A stretch of DNA of 64,000 bases from Dryococelus australis (Eukaryota; Arthropoda; Insecta; Phasmatodea; Phasmatidae), in the NCBI GenBank assembly GCA_029891345.1, contig CM056993.1:271530900-271594899 (forward strand). Direction: 5' to 3'. Shown here one piece after another: positions 40,319-51,203 of the stretch. The notes under the pieces are model-generated. The model was not told the origin of the DNA. It ran no database searches and saw only the letters and a list, made by a program, of their open reading frames with translations. The position numbers and the translations under genes were made by a program. The number at the start of each line of letters is the position of its first letter. Position 1 is the first letter of the stretch.

Positions 40319-41023
40319 ACAGGATGTATTTAAATTCTACCGACAAAAATCGGGTATAGGTTAATCACGAAATATAAGTTGAAAACACATATACGACGTA
40401 TAGTCTAAAATTAATTCTAAGGGAGGCACATATTTTTGAAGTAGTAGTAGAAGAAAATGTTTATTACAGTCCCACTGTAATGTACCACTCTCTGGAATCT
40501 CCCTCTCCCTTTAATATCAGCAAAAGTATGTTATCGGATATTGTGCGAGCCCCACCTGCCAAGTATTAGTAAATATTACTTTGATAGTAAAATACGAATT
40601 CCTATAAAATGGTGATGTTTAGGGTATTTATACAAGGTGGCATTTTTGTTAATTGTAACATGAGGGTTAATAATCCATCCTTTAAATCCCGAATATGCTA
40701 CCGCGACATGGATGTTAGTCCAAAATAGGTGTAGTAGCATTGATTATTTACATGAAATAATGTGATGACTGTGACAAGTGTTGTGGTGTTTGAAGATATC
40801 TGTTCAGTTAACCATTGTCCAGACAATCAGTGTGTTCCATCTTAAATATTAACTCCAATATTAAAAAAAAAAAAAAAAAAAGTGTTCCGGGTCCAACTTC
40901 AAATATGTCTACCACTCTTAGTATTCACTTAAGACCATAGGTTGTATGTATGTTTTCAACTTATTTTTCTCGTGATTAACCTACAGCCGAAGTTTGTCGG
41001 TTGAATTTAGATACACCTTGTAA
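40319..41023. mobile_element. Family-D long-TIR element
   Basis: Arms of about 125 bp at 40319-40440 and 40895-41023 are inverted copies: ACAGGATGTATTTAAATTCT against ACAAGGTGTATCTAAATTCA, continuing through CGACAAA, GGTTAATCACGA and AAGTTGAAAACA. The 450-bp interior contains no recognisable protein and an A-run of about 20 at 40861-40880. Long TIRs without coding capacity suggest a non-autonomous or foldback DNA element; the superfamily is not clear and no target duplication was certain. Confidence 0.7.
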
Positions 41024-42800
41024 AATTTTCTTCCAGAAATGAGAACGAAAGAGTAATAGAAGTTAGTATAAGATTGTTTTTTTATACAATTCGTAAATAT
41101 TTAGATAGCTTTACACAACAACAGTTTGTTAATTATGTTTCTACGAAACATAAAACTGAACGCATGAACTGCAGGATGTTTACCATAAAATTTGCAAATA
41201 TTAGTAAGTACTTCTCCCAGTTACAGTTCGTTTAGGAGGTTATGGCCATCTCCTAGTTGTTTTCAAAGTTCGTATAAAACACGAACACCATATAATTTCG
41301 CAACTTGTTCTTGCAGCATCAAAGTTAAAACGGAAATAGCCTGCATATATGAAATTTTCAGAGTTTTAAATTTAAAAAAAAAAAAAAAACAAAGAGACAA
41401 AGTTTACGTTCTTGTGTGGAACATCGTGATATAGCACATAAAATGACCACGTTCAACCTTCCCGTGAAAGTGTAGAGTGAAATGTGTTACGTGTAACGTG
41501 ATGTCATCGTAGTCCCGGCCTTACAGAACCTACCGTGTTGGATAACTCACAAGCGTCAATGGAAAGTATGAAGAACCGTGCACTGACCTAGAATCGGTTC
41601 AGTTTCAAGTTTCCTTTTAAGGCGGAAGTGAAGCGGCTTCCAATGGAGTACTATTCAAGCTGCATATAGAAGAAGAAAGAATATATTTTGTAATGATAAA
41701 ATATATTTTCCTAAAATTTACTTATTTCAAGGCTTTAAGATGGTAATCAATAAGAGTCTGTTTTTAATCAAAATCCAAGCGTATTACCTTCAGCACAATT
41801 CAAAGAAACACATATCGAAAATAAAACTTCATTAAGCAAAATTACCGTAATACTGTATGTAATTACTCTGACTGTATAAAATAAAATTACTAATGATCTT
41901 TTTAAATATATCTAATGATTAATTTGTTTCAACCACGGACTAAGAAATTTTTATACCTGAAATTATTGTGCATAAAATCAAAAAATTTGTAAGCTTACAA
42001 AACAAATTTGTAAGCGTTTTTGATAATTTTTTATTGCACACTTTCAAGTGTGATATTACTGGCTGCATAACTGAATTTATACATGCCCCACGTTTGTGCG
42101 CCAAAAATACTGCGAGGAGTAAACTTAACTCTGGTTTTGGTGTACCGCACTTACTAGTATCTGAGTAGGGCGGTGTTAAAACGTGAGTTTATGCATGTAT
42201 TTTCATAAGAATAAAATGATCACGAAATACTTGCACTTCTGGGACAAACTATATTACTAAACATAACAGAAATTTAATAAATCGACAAACGAATATCCAC
42301 ACCATATGCATTATGTCATTAAGCTGGCTTCTACGCTACATAAAGGACAACTCTTAATCGTAAAGCAAGAAATCATGCATTTTGTAGGTGGTGCAAAATC
42401 CTAGCGTCATTACAACACAACTAATACTTCACACAATAGACACAGAATATATCAATTATTCATTTTCTAGAATCTCAAAAACAATACAAGAGAAACAGAA
42501 GGATATATATATATATATATAACGCTCTAGCACATTTGTAAATGAGAACCACTGTATTTAACTTGATTCATTCAATAATGGTAACATTGAATTTTCAGAA
42601 AATGTGATATGTTCCAGCATTAAATTTTACTCCTTAGCTTTGGAAACTTTTCTCAGCAGTAATCTCCGGCTTTTGAGACCTTGTATGCATAGTCAGGTAT
42701 CCTCTGGGTCAATTATAAGCAATATTATTTAAATTTAATAATACTATTACCATTTATTGTGTAAGCAGTTCTCTAGAAACATGGGAAAAATTTGACATGA
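41024..42800. other. AT-rich DNA, no gene recognised
   Basis: Contains an A-run near 41373-41389 and a short (TA)n at 42504-42521. ORFs 41192-41434 and 41968-42168 are featureless. Confidence 0.5.
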
Positions 42801-43027
42801 TTGGCTATTCACGATAAAGTGAGCACTTTTGAAAGCCCTCTCATTTGGAATATTTTATTTTATCCTTAGATGTTAACTTCCGAGCGCGGTGGAATATAAA
42901 TTCTGTGTTTATTATCTGCAAGATAATATTTATTCAAAAAGGTTGTTAAATGATAAAAAAAAAAAAATGGCTCAAAGAAGAAAGTTACTAAGGCCTCAAA
43001 AGTGCTCACTTTACCGTGAACAGCGTA
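42801..43027 (+). mobile_element. A-prime TIR element, full length
   Basis: The ends TTGGCTATTCACGATAAAGT and TTTACCGTGAACAGCGTATA, with the interior GCCCTCTCATTTGGAATATT ... CTGTGTTTATTATCTGC, match 59040-59276 in reverse. Its terminal 30 bp are those of family A, but the interior is different and shorter. Confidence 0.82.
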
Positions 43028-43533
43028 TACCAGCATATCATTAAAATGTAGTTTTACCCTCTTCTTCTATAGAATTAAATATTTTCTTGCAGTAATCCTT
43101 TAAATTACACAGAACTCATGTAGAATGGTAAAGGCTTCTTCGGACAGTCTAATAATAATTACTTGTTCTGCAAACACCATTGCTTCTATAATATATTTAA
43201 TTAATAATAATATTAAATTCTACGAACAGTTAGTTAGTAAAATTTGACCTTTTCGAAGCACAAAATGGAGAATTATTCCTTCTACAAAATTTTTCGTACA
43301 TAGCACAAGTCACACCGAACATTCAATTCATTAAAATAACATATCATTATTTTACTCCTAGCATGAAAATAGATTAAAGAAATAAATCAGCAGTAAACCT
43401 AAATTAAAGGTGCAGTTTGCATTTCACTCTGTCTCATTATGTGAACTCAAGCTAATATGTTACACAATTTTTTTTCTTTGCAGGTATAAATAACTAAAAT
43501 CTGGCACAAAATTAAATAGCAACGTTATGAGGT
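43028..43533. other. AT-rich DNA, no feature
   Basis: Nothing recognised. Confidence 0.45.
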
Positions 43534-43702
43534 TAAGTTAAATGGCTTTTTAACGTCCCCTGGTTTTATGATTGAAAGCTTACAGACTAACGTATAACCT
43601 AACTTAAATTAACACCCACGCCTTACCCGAGATTCGAACCCAGAGCCTCGTACACCCCATATCGGTGGCACATTAAGTCGACTGCGCCACGGGAGGTCAG
43701 CG
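43534..43702 (-). repeat. tRNA-derived SINE, type III
   Basis: Minus strand: GACCTCCCGTGGCGCAGTCG (A-box), CTCTGGGTTCGAATCTCGGG (B-box), then the body with GTTATACGTTAGTCTGTAAG and AACCAGGGGACGTTAAAAAG. It matches the degraded copy at 7320-7472. Both promoter boxes are good. Confidence 0.8.
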
Positions 43703-44984
43703 TTTTAAGGATACTTTGTAATCATGAACACATAACGTTTTACTGTCTGTAGCAAATAAAATAATTATTTCTGTTTCATTCCTTACAATAAAGTTAAAGT
43801 AATTATTTCACTACTGGAAATGTATTGAAGAACACTGCTAGTAAACATCGCTCAAGCTGCACGGGTTTTACAACACAAACTGTTCGTGTGTAGACGGCAC
43901 TCTGATCGCAAGTAGAAGGGCAGCCCTCGTCTGCAGTGATTAGGCCAAGTGTCTTTACCACTGACCGCCGAACGGTGTGCAGAGCTCCAGCAGAAAAAGT
44001 TTTATTAAAAAAACCGTCCAACGTGTCTGAGTGAGATCTGCATATAATTATCATTTACGAAACGTTTCGCGTCTGTATAAGTTTATCAGTTCCTCCATTT
44101 ATCTCTAAAGCAACGTTTTTGTGACAGTGAAAATGGCTGAAACGGGTGTTTTCCCGGTCATTTTTAGGTGTGAACATTTCGGTACAAAATATTAAAAAAG
44201 GAACAGCGACGTGCATCAAACCTTTATCTTTACTATAACGTCATACAATGGTAGGATCTCCACTCAAAGTCTCATAGAGGCGCGTTATCGATGGCAAGAC
44301 TGCACGCCAGTTGAATGCTTTGCGCGTAGAGGCGATGAGAGAGTTGATGCGCATGTCTCGGTCGCCCCTAGCGGCCCCACGCTTTTATAGGTCTCGCACG
44401 TGCAAAGTTCCTTCAATCAGACGGCCACCTAAGGCGATTCCTTCAATCAGACGGCCACCTAAGGGGATTATGTACGGGAACATTTTCTGTGAAATCGTCC
44501 TTTGCATGCAAACGCTTATCTCGGTAAATAAAAGTCATTGAAATATGACTTTTTGACAGAAAGGATTTAAAAAATATTGTCTAAATCCCTATAGTTTTAG
44601 TTTAATCATATTTAGTGTATTCGTGGAGAAAAAATTCGTCAAAGTAGTCAAATATCGCATTTCTAAAGCTTGCCTATACAATTTCCTTAAGCGGCAAGAT
44701 ATAAGTACGTAGATAAGATACGGACGTAGTTTAATTCTATGGTCTTTCATCTCGTGTAATAAAACCCCACTGTTACATATCTCATTCGCACAGTACAGCG
44801 TTACGAAGAAAACACTGCACACCTTGCGCGTAGAAGCGATGAGGCGCTAGGCGTGCGTGTTAGTGTCGCCCGTATTGCTCCCTCGCTTCCTGACTTTGGA
44901 CGCGCAGCTCCAACTAAGAGCCCCCTAAATCTCTTCACTCACTCACTCCTGTGACGTACATTTATGTCCAGGTCTCTCTAAACT
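43703..44984. other. Unassigned DNA with GC-rich repeated patches
   Basis: GCGCGTAGAGGCGATGAG (44322 on) and GCGCGTAGAAGCGATGAG (44826 on) head two related GC-rich patches containing TCGCCC and CGCTT. A 30-bp unit, TTCCTTCAATCAGACGGCCA onwards, is tandemly doubled at 44408-44466. ORF 43803-44054 (minus, 83 codons) has no recognised domain. Confidence 0.45.
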
Positions 44985-45172
44985 GTTCAGTCGGTAGCTT
45001 GGCTCGTACTCAGCGTGGCTGGTGGCGGGGCGGACGGCGGAAGAAAGTAGATTGAGTAGGGCGGGGGGGCTGGGAGGGGTGTCAGTCGTCTGTAGTCATC
45101 CAATGAGAGAAAGTGACGTCGCCTCAGAGCCCCGCAGTCTGGCAGCAGTGCTCCGCGCCACAGCAGGTAAGC
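44985..45172 (+). promoter_or_regulatory. CpG-rich promoter-like segment with splice-donor-like site
   Basis: Two GC-box-like motifs (45027-45033 and about 45058-45066), CCAAT at 45100-45104 and TGACGTC at 45114-45120 are followed by a GC-rich stretch ending in CAGCAG|GTAAGC, a good donor with GT at 45167-45168. Together this looks like a TATA-less promoter and a short 5' untranslated first exon of a plus-strand gene whose remaining exons are outside the window or unrecognised. No transcript evidence is available. A TIR element inserted about 10 bp after the donor. Confidence 0.35.
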
Positions 45173-45177
45173 CTGAT

Positions 45178-45960
45178 AGAGGCTGTTCACGGTAAAGTGA
45201 ACACTTTTGAGTCCCTAGTTACTTTTTCCTTTCAGCCATATTTAATCCTTAACTACCTTTTTAAAATAAATATTGCCACGTAAGTAACAAACAAAGTGTG
45301 TATATTCCACACCACTCGGAAGTTATCGTCTAGAGCTAAAATAAAATAAATTTATTGACTGTTATTCCAAATGAGAGGGCTTTCAATACGTGCTCCTTAC
45401 CGCGTCGAATAGGCCCCGGTACCTCCGCGTCGAGACCGGAACGCAGCAGCTCAGTCTCGGCCCCTCGAGAGCATCACATTGCGCGTCCGACACCGGCTCT
45501 CAAGCAGCTGAGTGTCGACCCTCGTCACATCGCCGTGCGCTAACAAAGGCTTTCCAAATGTGAGCCTTCCTCTGACAATCAACTTCCCGCTAAGGGCATA
45601 TAGATTATTTCAACGTTCGCACTGAGTGACATGCTCCCAGCAAAGTTGGTGACGATGTATGGAAAGTACTTCCATATCTTAATGTCGAATAGAAAGTGTT
45701 AGGTGACGATTTGTGATAATTTGGTTTATTTATTTCGGTTTCTGTTTTTTTTTTAATGCATCGAAGTGTAAAAATGACCATATTTGTAAAAAAAAAAAAA
45801 TATTTTCTAATAATTTAACAGTTTCACCTGACCGACGCATGAATAAAGTGATGAGGCACATGACGTCAAATTTACATAAGGAGGAAGATTGCACAACTAG
45901 CAAACAAATAGATCTTAAGCAGGGCTTCCAAAAGTGCTCATTTTACCGTGAACAACCTAT
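45178..45960 (-). mobile_element. Composite A/A-prime element enclosing a GC-rich segment
   Basis: The left part (45178-45388) is A-prime-like from a perfect TIR AGGCTGTTCACGGTAAAGTG to CCAAATGAGAGGGCTTTCAA, where its own right TIR should begin but is absent. The right part (about 45594-45960) is reversed family A, lacking its left TIR but with the right one, TTTTACCGTGAACAACCTAT. Between them lie 205 bp of CpG-rich DNA. Either this is one 780-bp element with captured sequence, or two separately truncated copies. Confidence 0.6.
45389..45593. other. GC-rich segment between two partial TIR elements
   Basis: CpG-rich DNA unlike the surrounding elements. A plus frame runs through it (part of ORF 45355-45543, Arg/Pro/Ser-rich, ending VDPRHIAVR), but I recognise no domain. 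It may be captured host sequence or simply older flanking DNA. Confidence 0.4.
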
Positions 45961-47445
45961 AGCTACGGGACTTTCAGCGGTGACCCTGTTATTTTATTGG
46001 TGGGAAGTCTGTCGGAAGGTTCAATTCAGGGCCTTTAGAGTAGTTTTGTATGCATCTGAGACGTATATTTTGAGCTACAACTCTTTGAATAAGCTGTACT
46101 TAGCCATTTTGCAGTGCTCGATATTAATGTGTGTGACGTGTTTAAAGCACTCAACAGTCCTCGACTGATGTGTGTGTTCTTTTCGTAGATCAGTACATTG
46201 GACGCACGCGTAATAGTTTCGTACAGAAACGTGTGTTTCTATCACTCTGAAATACAGTTCACACGCGAGGAAGACGGGAGCCTTAAAGCCCTTTCAAACG
46301 ATCAAAGTTCACGTCAGATTTATTGCATTCTATTCCTTGAATGCTGTGTGACGTCACTGGCATGAAATAATAGCAGTTGTTTTGTCTTTCAAGTCATTGA
46401 ATGACTGTTCCTTCAAAGATTATCGTTTAGGACATGTCCTATACAGTGTTTTCTTGAATGCAATTTTTCAAATATCATTTCGATTTATTCAAACAGTAGG
46501 CCTATGTATAAACAAAGCGCAGTATTGTAAAATATTTGCATATATTTATTTCATACAAAGTGAATATATCATCTCAGAAAGAAAATGTTCGTTTTGATTT
46601 TGACAGATTGTTTCCGCGTAGTGCATGGTTTTTAAAGGTTATAAAAATTGTTAGTAAACAAAATTTAATTTTTTCAATTGAAGTATTCGCGAAAAGATTT
46701 AAGGTTGCCACTTCAGAATTTATTTAATGCAGATGTAAGTGTGAAAAATCATTTCAAAACTTTCAATTTATATTTCATTCGATAAAATGAAGTGTGTATG
46801 ATCAATTATTGAATTAAATTGGTTAAATTCAATGAAATATTTGATCGTGTAAAATAGCTCTAACGGTTTGTTAACGATTCAATACTGAATAACTAAGACT
46901 TGTACTTATGACCACATAAGTACGCGGAAAATAAGTTTAGTGTATCGCGATTGATCTAGCAACTGTTAATTCTAGCCAATTAGAATCACAGGAAACAAAA
47001 TCAGCCGACATAGCATGGAGAAATGGGCATGGGTTAAGTTTATTTACACATGTTTAATTATTTATAGTTACGGTTTGTGTCATCGCGTTATCTTATAAAA
47101 GGGAACGCTGATGACGGCATTGGCCAGTTAGGCCAATAAATCTGAGTAAACTTTAATAAAAGCGAATTTAACAACCTCTTCTAAGAACTAAAACTTGAGG
47201 AACAGTTCTTTAATTACACTAAAATATTGTCACTTGATTTAATAATTCCTTGGATACGATTTCACGACACAACATAATTTAAACCCAAGATGTAAATACA
47301 TTTTCCCGCCGACAACAACAGCTCTGATTTTCTACTTCGTCTTGGCTTGTACTTGAGATATTAAATATCACAATATTTTAAGTCAAGCCAAGAACGCACG
47401 CGACCTGTACACCTATTTGTAGTAAACTATTGTGTTTCAGTTTCA
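45961..47445. other. AT-rich DNA, no gene recognised
   Basis: Small ORFs (46382-46597, 46536-46727) are featureless. Nothing else supported. Confidence 0.5.
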
Positions 47446-47578
47446 ACTTAAAATATGTGTACCACCTTCAGAATTCATTTTAGACCATAAGTGGTATATA
47501 TCTTTTCACCTCCTCTTTTTCTTTATTAACCTGGTGCCCGAAGTTTGTCGCTCTAATTTAGATACATCCGGTATGTTA
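47446..47578 (+). mobile_element. Lone terminal arm of a family-D element
   Basis: AACTTAAAATATGTGTACCA onwards aligns with the right arm of the element at 40319-41023 through TTTAGACCATAAGTGGTATA, TTATTAACCTGGTGCCCGAA and AATTTAGATACATCCGGT. No partner arm was found within about 1 kb on either side, so it is a solo or truncated copy. Confidence 0.6.
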
Positions 47579-48049
47579 GTTTCATAGACGGGACCACAGG
47601 ATTGATCCGAGTATGCATCGGATCACTTATTAATAAAGTGTTATAATACACTAATAATTCCCCCTGTGTTTTTCAACCCTAGAAAGCATAAGATACATAC
47701 ACAAAAATACACAACATTTATTTTCATTATTTTATTTCATTGTAGGCACGTACTAGAGGAAAATAGTGCCAACGTCGTCGAAGGGAACATTGCAGAGTGT
47801 TAAATGTATGTGTTGCCTCCTCGGTCCTTGAAATGGGACTACCCATTCACCATAACCTGGCCAACACTGACCACGCCTTTGGTTATAGTCATGGTGTGTC
47901 ATTGGATCACCACTCATCCTACACGCCCTGCAGGACCCAGAACCAATAGCAAACACTCGGCACTCTGGTAGCTTCATCCCGCGTGACTGATGTGTCAAAC
48001 AGGCGAGCGAGTTCTGTCTGGCAACAGCCAATGAACAAGTGACTTTTGC
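47579..48049. other. Unassigned DNA with a minus ORF of unknown identity
   Basis: The minus frame 47753-48160 (135 codons) starts inside the family-C element and continues into flanking DNA; its C-terminal half has a CRACRMSGDPMTHHDYNQR segment of reasonable composition but no family I recognise. It spans an element border, so it is probably not a gene. Confidence 0.35.
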
Positions 48050-48470
48050 TCGAGTATAAGTCCATTCGGGTTTTCTTCGGGTGTTTTGAAACAAACCTTT
48101 GAAAAATGACCCTACGAGAAACACGTCAACCTGGTTTTTTTTAAATAACTTGTATACCACAAATGTATAACACTGTCATTAGCTTCAAAGTATTGTTGAA
48201 TAAATGAAACATTAACTTAGTATTTTCTATAACTTGTACGGCTAGTAATAAATAGTTCCCATTTAAAATAATGTTTTGACCAATATGTTTCTATGCTATT
48301 TGTAAATTAAACGTTGCAAGTAGATATATTGAAATTTTAAGGTAGCACTGGCGGAAACATATTAGATTTTTACTGTTAAAAATATCAGCGCAAATTACGT
48401 TGCGTAGGCCCTGGCGTTTTTTTTCCGTCCGAGGAAAAAACTTGAATAGGCGGAACGGAGCTTGTTGCTC

Positions 48471-48537
<67 letters not shown>

Positions 48538-49891
48538 CGGGAATTTTTGCACCGCTAATTATAGAGAAAAATTATACAAGTTTTCAATTTTAGCATATTT
48601 CATACTTATTACAGCAAATATAATTATTTTTGAGTTTGTAATTTACAACTGAAACGAGTTTTATGTTTGAAAATTTATTATAATATATTTATGCCTAGAT
48701 GTGATGGCGGATCGGTTACAAATCCAACGTTGGCAGAAATGTGGCGACATGACAATGACATGACATGACATGTTGCTCTTGGCTGAACGAAGTGTTAATT
48801 TTTCTTCCTGCGAAATATGCTTAAAATGACCACAAGTTAGAACACATGTTTTTTTTTTTAATTATTATTAATCTGCCTAGGGAAGTTACGATGCTGGGAT
48901 AAATCTGTATTTCCACGGCAGGAATAAATATACTGCAAGGTGTGTCATGACCACTGCGTGTGAAAGGGTATTGTTGTGTCTGCGTCGCGTCATGTTCGTT
49001 ACGCTGGGCTGGATCAGTCAGTGTGTGATTACAAATATTGGACGTGCGAAATGTATGCGTTTTAACTGTGAACTGCTTTTATAACGAAATTAATTATTTG
49101 AAAGTCACGTCTGTTTATCACAACCAGGCCTACGTAACTTTGCCCTAGGTGTTTGAAACACAATTGTGTAAGGTGCTTACCTTTCTGTGATTTGGAATGT
49201 TGCCACAATCCCAACAAATTATTAAGCTGTCAGAAAATTCTAGATAAATAAATAAATAAATCTTGTAAAAACTAAGTAAGTGTGCACAGAAACATAAGCG
49301 GAATAAAAGTTACGGTAGGTCTGTTCGTGTGCATTGTTTATCACTATTTCTTAAGTTAGTTTCTGTTATGTACAAAAAAAAAGTGACACGAGTTGCGTGC
49401 TTGAATTTACTTTCTACTTCGTAGAACTGGTTTATCCTGCTTTCTAATAGTTATTCCCACTGAGGCAGTCCTTTGAACGAAATAACCCAAAAAATATCAA
49501 AAACAAAATGTTAAATACTTCAGTTCTTTCTCCAGCAGTTGTAGCAGGGTTAAAGAGAGTTACTGCAAAATGAGTAGTATGCGTAATGTGCGATATCGTG
49601 TATAACACGAATATGTTAACAATATGTATAATAATTACCGTAAGAACTACCTATCGTCAAAAAAGTCATAAAACTGACCTAATTTTGATGAACATTTGTA
49701 ATGGTTTATGAAATATGACACAATTCTTTGAACAGCTGAAAACAGTTAACAAAGCATTTGACAGTTAAAACGTACAAGTCACACGGCAGTGTTTATGTTT
49801 ACATGCAGCGGAAGGATACGTAATCGGTCAGCAAAAGTATAATTTCAGCAGGGCTTCAGAAAAGTGTGAAGTAACCGTGATTGGCCTATAT
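48050..49891 (-). mobile_element. Family-C TIR element, near full length, reversed
   Basis: The right edge ends GGGCTTCAGAAAAGTGTGAA then GTAACCGTGATTGGCCTATA, the inverted C left terminus. The left edge near 48055 reads TATAAGTCCATTCGGGTTTT with AAACCTTTGAAAAATGACCC further in, matching the right terminus of family B and of 58640-58708. The interior aligns with the other C copies throughout, including the microsatellite. It is the best-preserved 1.84-kb version. No ORF is shared among copies. Confidence 0.8.
48469..48538. repeat. (TC)n(TATC)n microsatellite inside family C
   Basis: A TC tract followed by about nine TATC units, at the same place as the GA tracts of the other two C copies read in reverse. 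Confidence 0.95.
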
Positions 49892-50283
49892 GTAAGAGTC
49901 TCTATTCTAAGCCTATTGAGGTCGTCACGTCGTCTTTGCCTCTGCGTATCCGTGTGACGTAAAAATTAAACTTTGAACAGGAAATAGCTATTTACAGAAG
50001 TAAAATGGCGTCGCAGGTTTTATAACCCGGGGGGGGGGGGGGGTTCCATTGGCTGCGCGAGGCTCTGGGAAAGGTCCTTGTGTGTGATTGGTTACTGCGT
50101 CTTGACAAAGATAACCTGCTGGGTAGTGAGTAAGTTACCAGGCGCTGATCGGCGTACGGTGCTCCGTCATGTTGGTGGTCAGTGAGGCTACTTCGCTGCC
50201 GTGTGCGGCTGAGTCCGCGTTATAAGGCGCTGTTTCACCTCTGTACACTCACCTACTCTCTGCTAACACCTATTTTCATTCTA
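49892..50283. promoter_or_regulatory. GC-rich segment with ATTGG and TATA-like motifs
   Basis: A G-run (50029-50043) precedes two inverted CCAAT boxes (CCATTGGCTG near 50047, GTGATTGGTTACTG near 50088) and TTATAAGGCGC near 50220, within DNA richer in CpG than its surroundings. This could be a promoter on the plus strand. No ORF or splice site supports it, so confidence is low. Confidence 0.25.
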
Positions 50284-50440
50284 GGCTGTTCACGGTAAAA
50301 TGAGCACTTTAAAAACAAAACTACTTTAACAGGAAACAGAAAGTAAAGCTGTAAAACATGAAATATTAATTTGCAGACATTGTCCACTATTTAAATTATG
50401 CATTTAAAAACATTACAACTTCATCAGCAGTCACTTTAAC
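50284..50440 (+). mobile_element. Single A-like terminus, variant interior
   Basis: TAGGCTGTTCACGGTAAAAT and GAGCACTTT are a perfect family-A left end, but the following bases (AAAACAAAACTACTTTAACA) match neither the A nor the A-prime interior and no inverted right end is found downstream. It is a truncated copy or another subfamily; the right limit given is arbitrary. Confidence 0.55.
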
Positions 50441-50715
50441 TGAGGTTCCTAAGGCGTGGCGCTTAGAAGCTGTGTGTTGGATTCTTGGTCAGGCTTCGAC
50501 TTTTATATACTAACCGAAACTGTTGAATGTACGTGGATCCAAGCAAATCTTTCTTTGCACCAACCAAATAAGAACAACAAAATAATTTAGTTTCAACAAC
50601 GAAATATTTTACTGCCCCTATACAAACAATAAATTTGGTTGCGCAAAAAAAAAAAAAAAAAAAAAAAAACTTTTTTCTCAGCGTACACTGAAAAATTCAT
50701 TGTAGAGAGCCAATA
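50441..50715. other. Unassigned DNA with an A-run at 50645-50669
   Basis: Nothing recognised apart from the 25-base A-run. Confidence 0.45.
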
Positions 50716-51102
50716 TTAATAATTGTAATGACCATACAAATAGTTTGTATTTGACGTTCTGTGATCGCTAATAAACTGTTTGGTTGTCACCGTAAAAATC
50801 TCGGAGGGTGAATTTACACAAAATATTTTGTAGGCACCACAGTCATTACTGCTCCCCCCCCCCCCCTTCTCAAGTAATGTATTGAGTTGACACGTATTTA
50901 ACTGTGTATTGAGTTCTTCCTGCTTACGGTTAATCATAAAATGTCCAGAGCCAACTTGGCCTTCTGATTGTAGTACTATAGTGGGCCCCGTACCAAATAT
51001 TACACCGACTCGTTGTTCGGATTCAGATATGGGGTCCTCAGCGACCGCGATCATTAGGGCGTCGTACTTTATGGCGAGGGTGCAGAACTTACGATCGACC
51101 AC
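50716..51102 (-). CDS. Unrecognised ORF of 128 codons
   Basis: The N-terminal 70 residues (KFCTLAIKYDALMIAVAEDP, RVGVIFGTGPTIVLQSEG) have a balanced composition unlike most chance frames nearby, while the C-terminal part crosses a C-run (GGGG in the protein). I recognise no family. It could be an exon or a fragment of a repeat; no splice or promoter signal settles it. The opposite strand is also open over 200 bp, which weakens the case. Confidence 0.18.
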   Translation of the reverse strand: MVDRKFCTLAIKYDALMIAVAEDPISESEQRVGVIFGTGPTIVLQSEGQVGSGHFMINRKQEELNTQLNTCQLNTLLEKGGGGSSNDCGAYKIFCVNSPSEIFTVTTKQFISDHRTSNTNYLYGHYNY

Positions 51103-51127
51103 AGTATGACAAAGAATCTGTGTGTCG

Positions 51128-51175
51128 AATCGGTAGCCAAGTGGTTTAGATCTGTCTGTGATCAGGTGCGCGCCA
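51128..51175 (+). repeat. Possible truncated SINE head
   Basis: AATCGGTAGCCAAGTGGTTTAGATC has the form of a tRNA A-box arm, but no B-box follows before the hairpin element starts. Confidence 0.3.
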
Positions 51176-51203
51176 AGAAACTATACTTTAAGGCCATAGC
51201 TCA

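Noticed and set aside
43625..43700. Functional tRNA gene
   Set aside because: A and B boxes are good, but the acceptor and anticodon stems do not pair and a SINE body follows; the same holds for the other tRNA-like heads in the window.
47753..48160. 135-codon minus-strand ORF as a gene
   Set aside because: It crosses the border of a family-C element, so its N-terminal part is transposon end sequence and no family is recognised in the rest.
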